A DNA stretch of 20,048 nucleotides from a virus, in the IMG/VR virus record IMGVR_UViG_3300012212_000013, positions 1 through 20,048 of that record. One strand, written 5' to 3'. Below the pieces are notes generated by a model. It made no database searches. It saw nothing but the letters and a program-made list of their open reading frames with translations, and had not been told where the DNA came from. Positions 6,608-13,207 of this stretch are shown here, one piece after another. Every line of letters begins with the position of its first letter. The first letter of the stretch is position 1. The position numbers and the translations under genes are program-made.

Positions 6608-6787
6608 ATGGAAAGCAAATTCAAATTTGAGCCCATGAATCCCCCGATTGAATTTGATGTTCCTGAAGGATGGACTCTGCGCTCATGGTATTCTCCAAGC
6701 GAAGGAGCATACTACATCTCATACCGAACTATTCCAGAACGAGTACGAGGTAGCGTGATTCCACTATTTGCATCTCCAACAAATTAG
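6608..6787 (+). CDS. Small hypothetical protein, 59 aa
   Basis: A short ORF, ATG 6608 to TAG 6785-6787, starts two bases after the previous TGA. The product begins M-E-S-K-F-K-F-E-P and contains a V-P-E-G-W-T-L-R-S-W-Y-S-P-S-E-G-A-Y-Y segment, which looks like a small beta-rich fold. No strong Shine-Dalgarno sequence is seen, so translation is probably coupled to the upstream gene. It is the last gene before the 275-bp non-coding leader of gene 32. Confidence 0.65.
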   Translation: MESKFKFEPMNPPIEFDVPEGWTLRSWYSPSEGAYYISYRTIPERVRGSVIPLFASPTN

Positions 6788-6799
6788 TTTTTCCAAATA

Positions 6800-7010
6800 A
6801 GAGGATATTTTATAATATCCTCTAGTAGCAAAGCAATATGGTTTTAATTCAAACCTACCGTTAGTTTTTTCCAACTAACATATTGGAGTATAATTACTCC
6901 ATCAACTCTACATTGAGTTGCTTCTCTTTTCCCTCCCGCTGCTTTCGATCACTCTGATCGACATCTGTTGTAAGTCCCTTATAAATAGTCTCGTACGGAG
7001 CAATTCGTAC
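6800..7010 (+). other. Run of seven perfect hairpins in the intergenic region
   Basis: The 275-bp gap between 6787 and 7063 has no ORF but holds consecutive short inverted repeats: 6800-6823 (10-bp stem, loop TTAT), 6840-6855 (5 bp), 6860-6879 (7 bp), 6884-6901 (7 bp, loop TAAT), 6903-6920 (6 bp), 6945-6961 (6 bp) and 6993-7010 (5 bp). All stems are perfect and their sequences differ. The hairpin at 6903-6920 is followed by a pyrimidine-rich run and could terminate transcription. The array may combine terminators of the upstream operon, RNA-processing sites and a gene 32 leader. Confidence 0.6.
6980..6987 (+). promoter_or_regulatory. T4-type late promoter (TATAAATA)
   Basis: A perfect match to the T4 late-promoter octamer TATAAATA, which is recognised by the gp55 sigma factor. 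It lies 75 bp upstream of the gene 32 ATG and points toward it. T4 gene 32 is also transcribed late in addition to early and middle. The start of transcription would be expected a few bases after 6987. Confidence 0.7.
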
Positions 7011-7062
7011 AACTTTCGACTGTTTCATTTTTGTACGTTTATACACTTTAGGAGTTTTACAA

Positions 7063-7938
7063 ATGGCTAAGTTTAATCTCGACGCACTGAAAAACGCATT
7101 CTCGCAAAAAGCAGCAGGTAGCGGTGGTGGCGACCAATCGTGGAAGCTGTTCTACCCATTCTGGAAAATGCCGGACGACTCGATTGCAGTTGTTCGTTTC
7201 CTGCCTGACCTTGACGAGTCCAATTCCCTGGGCTTCCTCGTCGAAAATCTCCAACACGAACTGACTATTAACGGCGAACGCAAGAAGGTTCCTTGCCTCT
7301 CTATGCACGGCGAACACTGTCCTGTTTGCGATCTCTCGCGTAAGTATTACGATGAGAAGAACGAAGAACTCGGCAAGAAGTACTACCGCAAGAAGTCGTA
7401 CATTGGTCAAGTTATCGTTGTTGAATCGCCGATTGATCACGATCAAAATGCTCTGGTCAAACTGATCGAGTTTGGTCCGAAGATCTTCAAACAAATCCAA
7501 TCGGCTTTCCAGTCGGGCGATCTGGAAGATGCACCGTTCGAACTGAAAGGTGGTTATAACTTCCGTATCAAGAAGACGAAATCTGGCCAGTTCGCTGACT
7601 ATGGTACCTCGAGCTTCGCGCCGAAGCAATCTGATCTGGATGACGATGTCATCGAAGCAATGACTCTGTATTCGCTGAAGGATTACCGCACGAAGTATGT
7701 TGATCGCGCAACCATCGAAGCTATGCTGATCGCTGATCAAACCGGTCAAGCTTTCAAAGATAGCGATAATGATGGTGACAGTGGCCCTGCACCAGTCGCA
7801 AAACAAACTGCTGCACCGAAGCAATCTCCAAAGACTGAAGTTGAAGATGCGCCTGCAGCTGAAGCACCTGCAGAAACTGGTAGCAAATCTTCAGTGCTCG
7901 AAGCACTGCGTGCACGAGCTCGCGCTCAACAAGGCTAA
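7063..7938 (+). CDS. 32: Single-stranded DNA-binding protein gp32, 291 aa
   Basis: Gp32 coats single-stranded DNA cooperatively at replication forks and recombination intermediates, and coordinates the polymerase, helicase loader and UvsX/UvsY. The zinc site is clear: H65, C78, C86 and C89 (H-x12-C-x7-C-x2-C), close to T4 H64, C77, C87 and C90. An R-F-L-P-D-L strand and an aromatic-rich core match the OB-fold family. TTTAGGAG at 7047-7054 gives a strong ribosome-binding site. The C-terminal 60 residues are an Asp/Pro/Ala linker that ends in a basic segment (L-R-A-R-A-R-A-Q-Q-G), whereas T4 gp32 ends with an acidic tail. The T4 protein represses its own translation by binding its mRNA leader; the structured leader here is compatible with that. 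Confidence 0.93.
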   Translation: MAKFNLDALKNAFSQKAAGSGGGDQSWKLFYPFWKMPDDSIAVVRFLPDLDESNSLGFLVENLQHELTINGERKKVPCLSMHGEHCPVCDLSRKYYDEKNEELGKKYYRKKSYIGQVIVVESPIDHDQNALVKLIEFGPKIFKQIQSAFQSGDLEDAPFELKGGYNFRIKKTKSGQFADYGTSSFAPKQSDLDDDVIEAMTLYSLKDYRTKYVDRATIEAMLIADQTGQAFKDSDNDGDSGPAPVAKQTAAPKQSPKTEVEDAPAAEAPAETGSKSSVLEALRARARAQQG

Positions 7939-7953
7939 TAAGCTTTGAACTTC

Positions 7954-7977
7954 GGGAGTAGCTATTCTGCTACTCCC
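7954..7977 (+). terminator. Hairpin terminator after gene 32, probably leaky
   Basis: A perfect 9-bp stem GGGAGTAGC/GCTACTCCC with loop TATTCT starts 15 bases after the gene 32 stop. It is followed by ACTTTCCTTCC, a broken U tract, so termination is probably partial. The next ATG (uvsX) is only 28 bases beyond the stem. Confidence 0.7.
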
Positions 7978-8005
7978 ACTTTCCTTCCTAGTTTCAGAGA
8001 AACAT

Positions 8006-9085
8006 ATGACACTTGCATTTCTAAAAGATTTCCATAAAGCTGCGAAGAAGATTGAAACTGTTGCAATTGGCGTGCGTGAAGTTAATGAGTGGTTGTCGTC
8101 AGGCAATTACGCGTTGAACTATTCGCTCACTGGTGATTGGAATAAATTTGTTCCAATCGGCCGTTCTACCGCGTGTGTAGGCCCATCTGGCTCAGGTAAA
8201 TCCTTCCTAGCAACCTCAGCGATTCGCGAAGCCCAGCGAAAAGGCTGGCACATTCTTCTGTTAGATTCTGAAAACGCTCTTGATGTGGGTTACCTTCAAA
8301 AGATTGGCGTTAAGACTGACGAAGACTCCATGACCTACGTTAAGGTGACAATGATTGAAGACGTTAACCAAGTGTTGGCGGAATTCTTCAGCTCATACAT
8401 CAAAGCGTATGGTTCAAACAACTACGAAGCACCTCGTGTCCTAATCGTAATTGACTCCCTGGCAATGCTGGCGTCGACTACTGAAATGGAAAACTACGAG
8501 CGTGATGGTACGGTTAAAGGCGACCAAGGTCAGCTGGCAAAACGTCGTAAAGCCATGCTGAAAATGCTGCACGGTAAGATCGCAATGCTCCCAATGGCCG
8601 TCGTGTTTACTGACCACGTTTACCCACAAGACATCATGGCTGGCGATGGTCAGTGGGCAATGACTAACTCTGTTAAATTCTTCCCTTCTATTACCGCTCT
8701 GGTAACTAAGCTTAAGCTGAAAGAAGGTAGTGACGTTGTTGGTATTCGCATGCGCGTCGAGACTTATAAGTCACGATTTGCTAAACCTGGTTCTAAGATT
8801 GAATTAGAAATCCCGTACGCCACCGGTCTATCTCCATTTTCTGGTCTGGTAGAGTTGCTTGAAAATCTGGGCGTGGTGACCAAATCCGACGTTCCTGGTA
8901 AGAAGCAAGGTTGGATGATGACAACTGAGCCTATTGATGGTGAAGTTTTCTTCTTCAGGCCAAGCGAAATGACCCATGAAGATGTGCAAAAGCTCTTCAA
9001 ACATCCCAAAGCTGCTTGCACTATTGAAGAGCAAGCAGATGACGAACTCACTAAACTGTTGGAATCTGATAAGGACGACGAATGA
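8006..9085 (+). CDS. uvsX: UvsX RecA-like recombinase, 359 aa
   Basis: UvsX forms ATP-dependent filaments on single-stranded DNA and performs strand invasion for recombination-dependent replication and repair, together with gp32 and UvsY. Walker A is G59-P-S-G-S-G-K-S66. A RecA-type L-L-D-S-E-N-A-L strand follows (85-92), and Walker B is V145-L-I-V-I-D150 with S-L-A-M-L. A positively charged loop region (G-T-V-K-G-D-Q-G-Q-L-A-K-R-R-K) matches the DNA-binding L1 area. It is slightly shorter than T4 UvsX (393 aa). The C-terminus is acidic. The ribosome-binding site is weak (AGAGA upstream). Synteny with gene 32 before it and uvsY and uvsW after it strongly supports the call. Confidence 0.92.
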   Translation: MTLAFLKDFHKAAKKIETVAIGVREVNEWLSSGNYALNYSLTGDWNKFVPIGRSTACVGPSGSGKSFLATSAIREAQRKGWHILLLDSENALDVGYLQKIGVKTDEDSMTYVKVTMIEDVNQVLAEFFSSYIKAYGSNNYEAPRVLIVIDSLAMLASTTEMENYERDGTVKGDQGQLAKRRKAMLKMLHGKIAMLPMAVVFTDHVYPQDIMAGDGQWAMTNSVKFFPSITALVTKLKLKEGSDVVGIRMRVETYKSRFAKPGSKIELEIPYATGLSPFSGLVELLENLGVVTKSDVPGKKQGWMMTTEPIDGEVFFFRPSEMTHEDVQKLFKHPKAACTIEEQADDELTKLLESDKDDE

Positions 9086-9300
9086 AATATCTTAATATTG
9101 AAGTGGTAACTGGCGGTTTTGTTCTGTCCTACTCGGTAGAGAGACTCCCTGTAGGAGTAGCTTCTAACGTAACAGGTTTTAACCAAGAGCGAGAAGCCTT
9201 TACCTCACAGTCCAAGCTGACTAAGCGAGTTAAGGAACTGCTCGATGGTTATGCCAGCTCGGTAATTACTCCTACAGACGACGCCAAGGATGTCGAGTAA
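9082..9300 (+). CDS. Small hypothetical protein, 72 aa
   Basis: The gene starts in the ATGA overlap with uvsX. The product begins with a strand-forming M-K-Y-L-N-I-E-V-V and has a Q-S-K-L-T-K-R-V-K-E-L-L-D-G-Y helix, ending in an acidic tail. I see no family motif. Its position between uvsX and uvsY suggests expression with the recombination genes but says nothing about function. Confidence 0.7.
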   Translation: MKYLNIEVVTGGFVLSYSVERLPVGVASNVTGFNQEREAFTSQSKLTKRVKELLDGYASSVITPTDDAKDVE

Positions 9301-9565
9301 CCGAACTTCGGTCACATATTGCGCTAGAGCAAAGCTTCTCAGCCTTCTTAATGGAGGCGAGAAGCAATCAGTAATCTTCAAGTCACACCCTCTTGGTTCT
9401 TTAGATATTCTTTTCTTGGAAGATTCTCCCAAGGGCGAGTGGGTGTTGCTTGAGATGTACCCGCGGATTTATGCTGACTTAGTAACATACAAGAGATTGC
9501 AAATCGAATCGGCAATTGATTTTGATTTTCAATCCCAAGAATTCATCATTAAGAGAACACCATGA
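9290..9565 (+). CDS. Hypothetical protein, 91 aa
   Basis: The frame overlaps the end of the previous gene by 11 bp, and its TGA overlaps the uvsY ATG (ATGA at 9562-9565). The AAGGA at 9286-9290 runs into the ATG and is too close to serve it, so the start is uncertain. The product contains K-L-L-S-L-L-N-G-G and S-L-D-I-L-F-L-E-D-S segments and a C-terminal F-D-F-Q-S-Q-E-F-I-I. The function is unknown. Confidence 0.65.
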   Translation: MSSNRTSVTYCARAKLLSLLNGGEKQSVIFKSHPLGSLDILFLEDSPKGEWVLLEMYPRIYADLVTYKRLQIESAIDFDFQSQEFIIKRTP

Positions 9566-10023
9566 GTTTCATCTTAACTTTAGAGATGGATAAGCTAGAT
9601 CAAATTCTAGAAATCCTGCCAAAGTACGAACAAAAGGTAAAAGATTCAGCGGTGATCTTTGAGTTGGAAGGTCGCAAGCTTGAAGAAATTGCAAGGACTC
9701 TTCCTCACTACCAGCAAAACTACGGCAAAGCTTATCAGGATATGAAAGCTTTGGATGAATGGCTGCAAAATGTCAAAGAGAAAGAGACGGCAAGGCTTTG
9801 GAAAAAGTACGTAGAGGGATATCCAAAACAGCTTAGCACTCGAGACGTCCAAGCTTACATTGCTGGTGAGAAAGTAATTGTTGAATTGAATCAAATTATC
9901 ATTGAAGTTCAACTAATCAAGAATCAACTTTACGAAGTAAACGATGGCTTGAAGACAATGGGGTGGATGGTAGGTCACATCACCAAACTTCGTGTGTCTG
10001 AACTTCAAGAAACAATTCTGTGA
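9562..10023 (+). CDS. uvsY: UvsY-like recombination mediator, 153 aa
   Basis: UvsY helps load UvsX onto gp32-coated DNA. The protein is almost entirely helical, is close to T4 UvsY in size (137 aa), and has the expected order. That order is an N-terminal helix pair with K-x-x-E, a Y-x-D-M-K-A-L-D-E-W-L segment, a basic R-L-W-K-K-Y linker followed by Y-P-K-Q-L-S-T-R-D-V-Q-A-Y-I-A-G (residues about 92-107), and a C-terminal helix with V-N-D-G-L-K-T-M-G-W-M-V-G-H-I-T-K-L-R. The gene lies between uvsX and uvsW. The assignment rests on pattern and context because UvsY is poorly conserved. It starts in an ATGA overlap. Confidence 0.75.
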   Translation: MSFILTLEMDKLDQILEILPKYEQKVKDSAVIFELEGRKLEEIARTLPHYQQNYGKAYQDMKALDEWLQNVKEKETARLWKKYVEGYPKQLSTRDVQAYIAGEKVIVELNQIIIEVQLIKNQLYEVNDGLKTMGWMVGHITKLRVSELQETIL

Positions 10024-10029
10024 GTATTA

Positions 10030-10062
10030 CTGCCGATCTTCCCAGGTTGGCAGTTTTGCTTT
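10030..10062 (+). terminator. Rho-independent terminator after uvsY
   Basis: CTGCCGATCT (10030-10039) pairs with AGGTTGGCAG (10044-10053) in a 10-bp stem with two G-U pairs and the loop TCCC, followed directly by TTTTGCTTT. It starts seven bases after the uvsY stop, as expected for the end of the gene 32-uvsX-uvsY unit. Confidence 0.75.
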
Positions 10063-10082
10063 GAATGAGTTGGTATTACAAT
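10055..10082 (+). promoter_or_regulatory. Possible MotA-type middle promoter before uvsW
   Basis: TTTGCTTTG (10055-10063) matches the T4 MotA box (two A/T bases, TGCTT, T/C, A) except at the last base. TACAAT (10077-10082) lies 13 bases further as a -10 element. The box overlaps the T tract of the terminator. Whether this phage has MotA is not visible here, so the call is tentative. Confidence 0.3.
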
Positions 10083-10146
10083 AACATATCACGTGGTGCC
10101 TTGATGATAACGTTTGATGTAAGGCATCACCCTTCCTTATTTTCCT

Positions 10147-11613
10147 ATGACTAAAAAATGTCACCTCACTGTAAAGGATGAGGTCTGGTGCTATTTCTCC
10201 GGCCTTAGCCCTGAACATATTGAAACACTTTGGAAAGAATTCGGTGTCTATGCAGATGGATATCGCTGGATGCCTGCATTTCGTTTGGGGAAATGGGATG
10301 GTAAGATTCGATTCTTCGAGCGCACTGGCAAAACCTACGTTAGACTATTGGACAAGATTCTCCCCTATGTCGAAAAATGGGGATATGATGTAGAGTTGAC
10401 CGACAATCGGCGTGCTGTAAGACACCCAACAGTTCCCGGCTCCCTAGTTTCGTTTGACGATCACGGTATTTGCGTCGAGGCAAAAGGCAGTGATATTATG
10501 GGATTGGTAGAGGTTAAGCCTGGAGTCATCTTCAAGCTGCGTCCATATCAGCACGAATGCGTAATGGAAGCCGTCGAGGCTGGAAGCGGATTCATTATTG
10601 CTGGTACCGGCGCAGGTAAAACTTCCATCACCGCGGGGATTAGCCACATCTATGGCGAGATGGGATATCGCATCATCACCATTGTTCCATCATCAGATCT
10701 AGTTGATCAGACCGCAAGTTGGTATGATTTGCTTGGGATGGACGTCGGCATTTATTCTGGCACCGACAAGAACATTAACCACACTCACGTAGTGGCTACT
10801 TGGCAAGCATTGCAGTATAACCCTGAAATCATGCAGAACTTTGACGTGCTGATTTGGGATGAAGCACACGGCATTAAAGCCGCAGTTGCTCAAAAACTAA
10901 TCAATGAGAACGGCAAAAACATTGCATTTAGATTCGGCGTTACTGGTACTTTGCCGACTGGTGAAGCAGACAAATGGAGCTTGTTTAGTTCTATTGGTCC
11001 GGTATTGAAGGAAATTCCGGCTAAGTGGCTGATGGATAATGGATATCTAGCGCAGGTAGAAATTCAACCAGTAGAGTTGGACGAGACTTACGTTGATGAG
11101 GAATTCCCAGACTATGCGTCTGAACGAGCATTCCTTACCAAGTCGCCTTCTCGAATGGAGAAAATTGCTGATATCATCATTAGTCAGTGTGCGACAAACG
11201 GTAACACCCTAGTGCTTGTCAATTCAATCCCATTTGGGGAGAAACTAGCTTCCCTTATTAAGGGCGCCGTCTTCCTCTACGGTGAATCACCAAAAGACCT
11301 TCGCAAGGAACACTACGACATGTTTGAAGAGCATGACGATTTGATCGTGATTGCATCTTCAGGCATTGCGTCTACTGGTATTAGCATTGATCGAGTATTT
11401 TGTCTAGTGCTGGTCGATGCCGGTAAATCCTTTATTCGTGCCATCCAATCTATCGGCCGCGGTCTTCGTGTGGCCGATGATAAAAAGAATCTGAAAGCTG
11501 TTGACATTTATTCCAAGCTGAAATGGAGTAAGAAGCACGCTAAAGACAGAAACAAATACTATCTCGAAGCACAATACCCAGTCCTCAAGAAAATTTCCTT
11601 AAAGGTGAAATGA
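10147..11613 (+). CDS. uvsW: UvsW-like SF2 DNA/RNA helicase, 488 aa
   Basis: UvsW is the T4 RecG-like helicase that unwinds R-loops and branched DNA and moves replication from origin-dependent to recombination-dependent mode. The N-terminal domain shows the family signature Y-A-D-G-Y-R-W-M-P-A-F-R-L-G-K-W-D-G-K-I-R (35-55). Helicase motifs follow: Q-like R-P-Y-Q-H-E (132-137), Walker A G153-T-G-A-G-K-T159, V-A-T-W-Q (216-220), D238-E-A-H241, and motif VI I-G-R-G-L-R near residue 440. The length is close to T4 UvsW (about 500 aa). No Shine-Dalgarno sequence precedes ATG 10147; the upstream bases are CT-rich, and a 6-bp inverted repeat (TGCCTT at 10097-10102, AAGGCA at 10121-10126) lies in the leader. 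Confidence 0.92.
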   Translation: MTKKCHLTVKDEVWCYFSGLSPEHIETLWKEFGVYADGYRWMPAFRLGKWDGKIRFFERTGKTYVRLLDKILPYVEKWGYDVELTDNRRAVRHPTVPGSLVSFDDHGICVEAKGSDIMGLVEVKPGVIFKLRPYQHECVMEAVEAGSGFIIAGTGAGKTSITAGISHIYGEMGYRIITIVPSSDLVDQTASWYDLLGMDVGIYSGTDKNINHTHVVATWQALQYNPEIMQNFDVLIWDEAHGIKAAVAQKLINENGKNIAFRFGVTGTLPTGEADKWSLFSSIGPVLKEIPAKWLMDNGYLAQVEIQPVELDETYVDEEFPDYASERAFLTKSPSRMEKIADIIISQCATNGNTLVLVNSIPFGEKLASLIKGAVFLYGESPKDLRKEHYDMFEEHDDLIVIASSGIASTGISIDRVFCLVLVDAGKSFIRAIQSIGRGLRVADDKKNLKAVDIYSKLKWSKKHAKDRNKYYLEAQYPVLKKISLKVK

Positions 11614-11951
11614 TGATCATTACATTATGCGGTAGCGCTAAATTCGAAGAAGAATTTAAAGTGTGGAATGAGAAACTGACACTTGCTAATCATACAGTCT
11701 TCTCACTCTCAGTTTATCCCAGTGATAAAAATGGAGTAAAATGTTGGTATAGCGACGAAACAAAAGTCGCTTTAGACGCTGCCCACAAGCGAAAGATCGC
11801 TGCCTCCGACGCCATCGTTGTTCTTAACCGTTCTGGTTATTATGGCGACTCCACTAAAAGTGAAATTCAATTCGCCCAAGATAATGGGAAGGACATTTAT
11901 TGGCTTTGTCCACCATTTATTGGCGCCCTTGATGTCGAGGCGCTCTTATGA
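11610..11951 (+). CDS. Nucleoside 2-deoxyribosyltransferase-like protein, 113 aa
   Basis: The N-terminal I-I-T-L-C-G-S-A-K-F and the later A-H-K-R-K-I-A-A-S-D-A-I-V-V-L-N followed by G-D-S-T-K-S-E-I-Q-F-A are the pattern of the nucleoside 2-deoxyribosyltransferase/SLOG-like Rossmann fold. In that fold the Ser/Thr and the Glu of the S-E-I segment sit near the nucleoside or nucleotide. The likely roles are base or sugar exchange, or N-glycosidic bond hydrolysis of nucleotides; a sensor function is possible. The start overlaps the uvsW stop (ATGATGA; ATG 11613 is an alternative) and the end overlaps the next gene by ATGA. Confidence 0.7.
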   Translation: MMIITLCGSAKFEEEFKVWNEKLTLANHTVFSLSVYPSDKNGVKCWYSDETKVALDAAHKRKIAASDAIVVLNRSGYYGDSTKSEIQFAQDNGKDIYWLCPPFIGALDVEALL

Positions 11952-12694
11952 ATAAGAAAGAGAAAGAAAACATTGCTCTACTCTACAACTATCGAATTGT
12001 AGAGTGGGATCCTCTAGAAATTGAAGACCCTAACGGATATATTGTTAGGAAAAGTGCCAAAGCACTTCTAAATCACATCCTCCATACATACGAGAAATCA
12101 ATGCAAGACAAAGAAGACCCAACAATTAATTATGTAGACGAGGGAGAGCATCTTCGCGTCGACAAAGAGCTGGAAGATGTTCGTAGCTTCCATCAAAAAT
12201 TTAACTTCATTGATTCAGGTCGAGTGCCAGTTCACGCAACAAAGCGTAAATTAAAAGAACGCACAGAATGTATGCAAGAAGAACTAGATGAGTTCAAAGA
12301 AGCAATTGAGACCCAAGATTTGGCCGCTCAAGCAGATGCACTTATCGACCTGGTCTACTTTGCAAAAGGCACTGCAGTCATTCTTGGCCTACCATGGGAA
12401 AAGTTGTGGGATGATGTTCAGCGCGCAAACATTTCCAAAGAACGTGGCATGACCAAACGTGGTCATGCATTCGACGTGATCAAACCTACGGGATGGGTTG
12501 CTCCAAACGGTGAACGAATTCTATTGGAAGCGGGTTATCATCGTCCAAGTTTTGAAAGTCATGGTCGAATTAATGAGAATCTCTGCACTGATGATCTGCG
12601 GCGAGTCTACTTCAATGACGTTGGAAACAATTCTCTGATTCGCTTCACTGCCAACTATGAAACAAAGTCGGACACTAATGAGGAAACCGAATAA
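11948..12694 (+). CDS. MazG-like nucleotide pyrophosphohydrolase, 248 aa
   Basis: All-alpha NTP pyrophosphatases hydrolyse (d)NTPs to NMP and pyrophosphate. The core is at residues about 80-165: F-H-Q-K-F at the start, the metal-binding E111-E-L-D-E115 helix, a second helix with Q-A-D-A-L-I-D-L-V-Y (D130 and D134), then a G-L-P-W-E-K-L-W-D-D-V-Q-R-A-N-I-S-K motif common to phage MazG/PRA-PH-like proteins. An N-terminal 80-residue extension and a C-terminal 75-residue tail (V-A-P-N-G-E-R-I-L-L-E-A-G-Y) are longer than the minimal fold and of unknown use. It may clean or adjust dNTP or ppGpp pools; the substrate cannot be told from sequence. Confidence 0.8.
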   Translation: MNKKEKENIALLYNYRIVEWDPLEIEDPNGYIVRKSAKALLNHILHTYEKSMQDKEDPTINYVDEGEHLRVDKELEDVRSFHQKFNFIDSGRVPVHATKRKLKERTECMQEELDEFKEAIETQDLAAQADALIDLVYFAKGTAVILGLPWEKLWDDVQRANISKERGMTKRGHAFDVIKPTGWVAPNGERILLEAGYHRPSFESHGRINENLCTDDLRRVYFNDVGNNSLIRFTANYETKSDTNEETE

Positions 12695-13203
12695 TGCAAG
12701 TTCTAGCCGATTTCGGTAAATCATACGTCATTGAAAGCTTGACCAGCCCGGTTGCTATTCGCTATCATTGGATTTTCAATGCACAACTGACTGACTTTCT
12801 ACTCCAGCAAATCACCTATTTGGAAGAAACAACTGGTGCTGCAGTGAAACTGCGGGTCAACGGTACTGAATTTTGGGTACCTTCAACCTGGCATATCCTT
12901 GTAACTGATCGCGACACCTATCAACTAGATACCGTATCTGTCCAATCCTGCTCTAGCTCCAAGCATATTGCGTTCATCTTTGCTCCAGACGAAATGAATT
13001 TGCGAACGCTAGACATTGAAGTGATTGACTACAATGATGACATTTCTCTTGTTCACCCAATGATCAATAAAGGACAAGCCCTTGTTCATCCTGTTGGACC
13101 AGGACAAGGAGTGGGCAAGACACTTCAGTTATCTGTCGTGATTGGTCCGCATGATCTTTACAAGCATCTGTCCAACAAAGTAGTGGGCGACATCACAGGT
13201 TGA
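12694..13203 (+). CDS. Hypothetical protein, 169 aa
   Basis: I do not recognise this gene. It overlaps the previous stop by one base (TAATG) and has GAGG about 10 bases upstream. The product appears beta-rich, with strands such as A-A-V-K-L-R-V-N-G-T-E-F-W-V and A-F-I-F-A-P. It has a Gly/Pro segment (H-P-V-G-P-G-Q-G-V-G-K-T, about 132-143) that is too irregular to call a P-loop, and ends I-G-P-H-D-L-Y-K-H-L. No membrane segment is present. It is the last gene before the endolysin leader. Confidence 0.7.
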   Translation: MQVLADFGKSYVIESLTSPVAIRYHWIFNAQLTDFLLQQITYLEETTGAAVKLRVNGTEFWVPSTWHILVTDRDTYQLDTVSVQSCSSSKHIAFIFAPDEMNLRTLDIEVIDYNDDISLVHPMINKGQALVHPVGPGQGVGKTLQLSVVIGPHDLYKHLSNKVVGDITG

Positions 13204-13207
13204 TTTA

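Noticed and set aside
6790-6862. tRNA-like look: GGTTT-loop-AAACC arm at 6840-6855
   Set aside because: The arm looks slightly like a T-arm, but no matching acceptor strands or anticodon arm can be built around it.
6811-6894. TATAAT boxes at 6811-6816 and 6889-6894 as host-type promoters
   Set aside because: Both lie in hairpins and neither has a TTGACA-like -35 at 16-18 bases.
7057-7824. Long open frame on the minus strand, 255 codons
   Set aside because: It lies opposite gene 32, which has clear family motifs and a ribosome-binding site. The antisense product has no motif and is a codon-usage shadow.
13132-13143. P-loop-like Gly-rich segment in the 169-aa protein before the endolysin
   Set aside because: The sequence G-P-G-Q-G-V-G-K-T has GxxxxGKT-like spacing, but the surrounding strand-helix context is missing, and it lies near the C-terminus.
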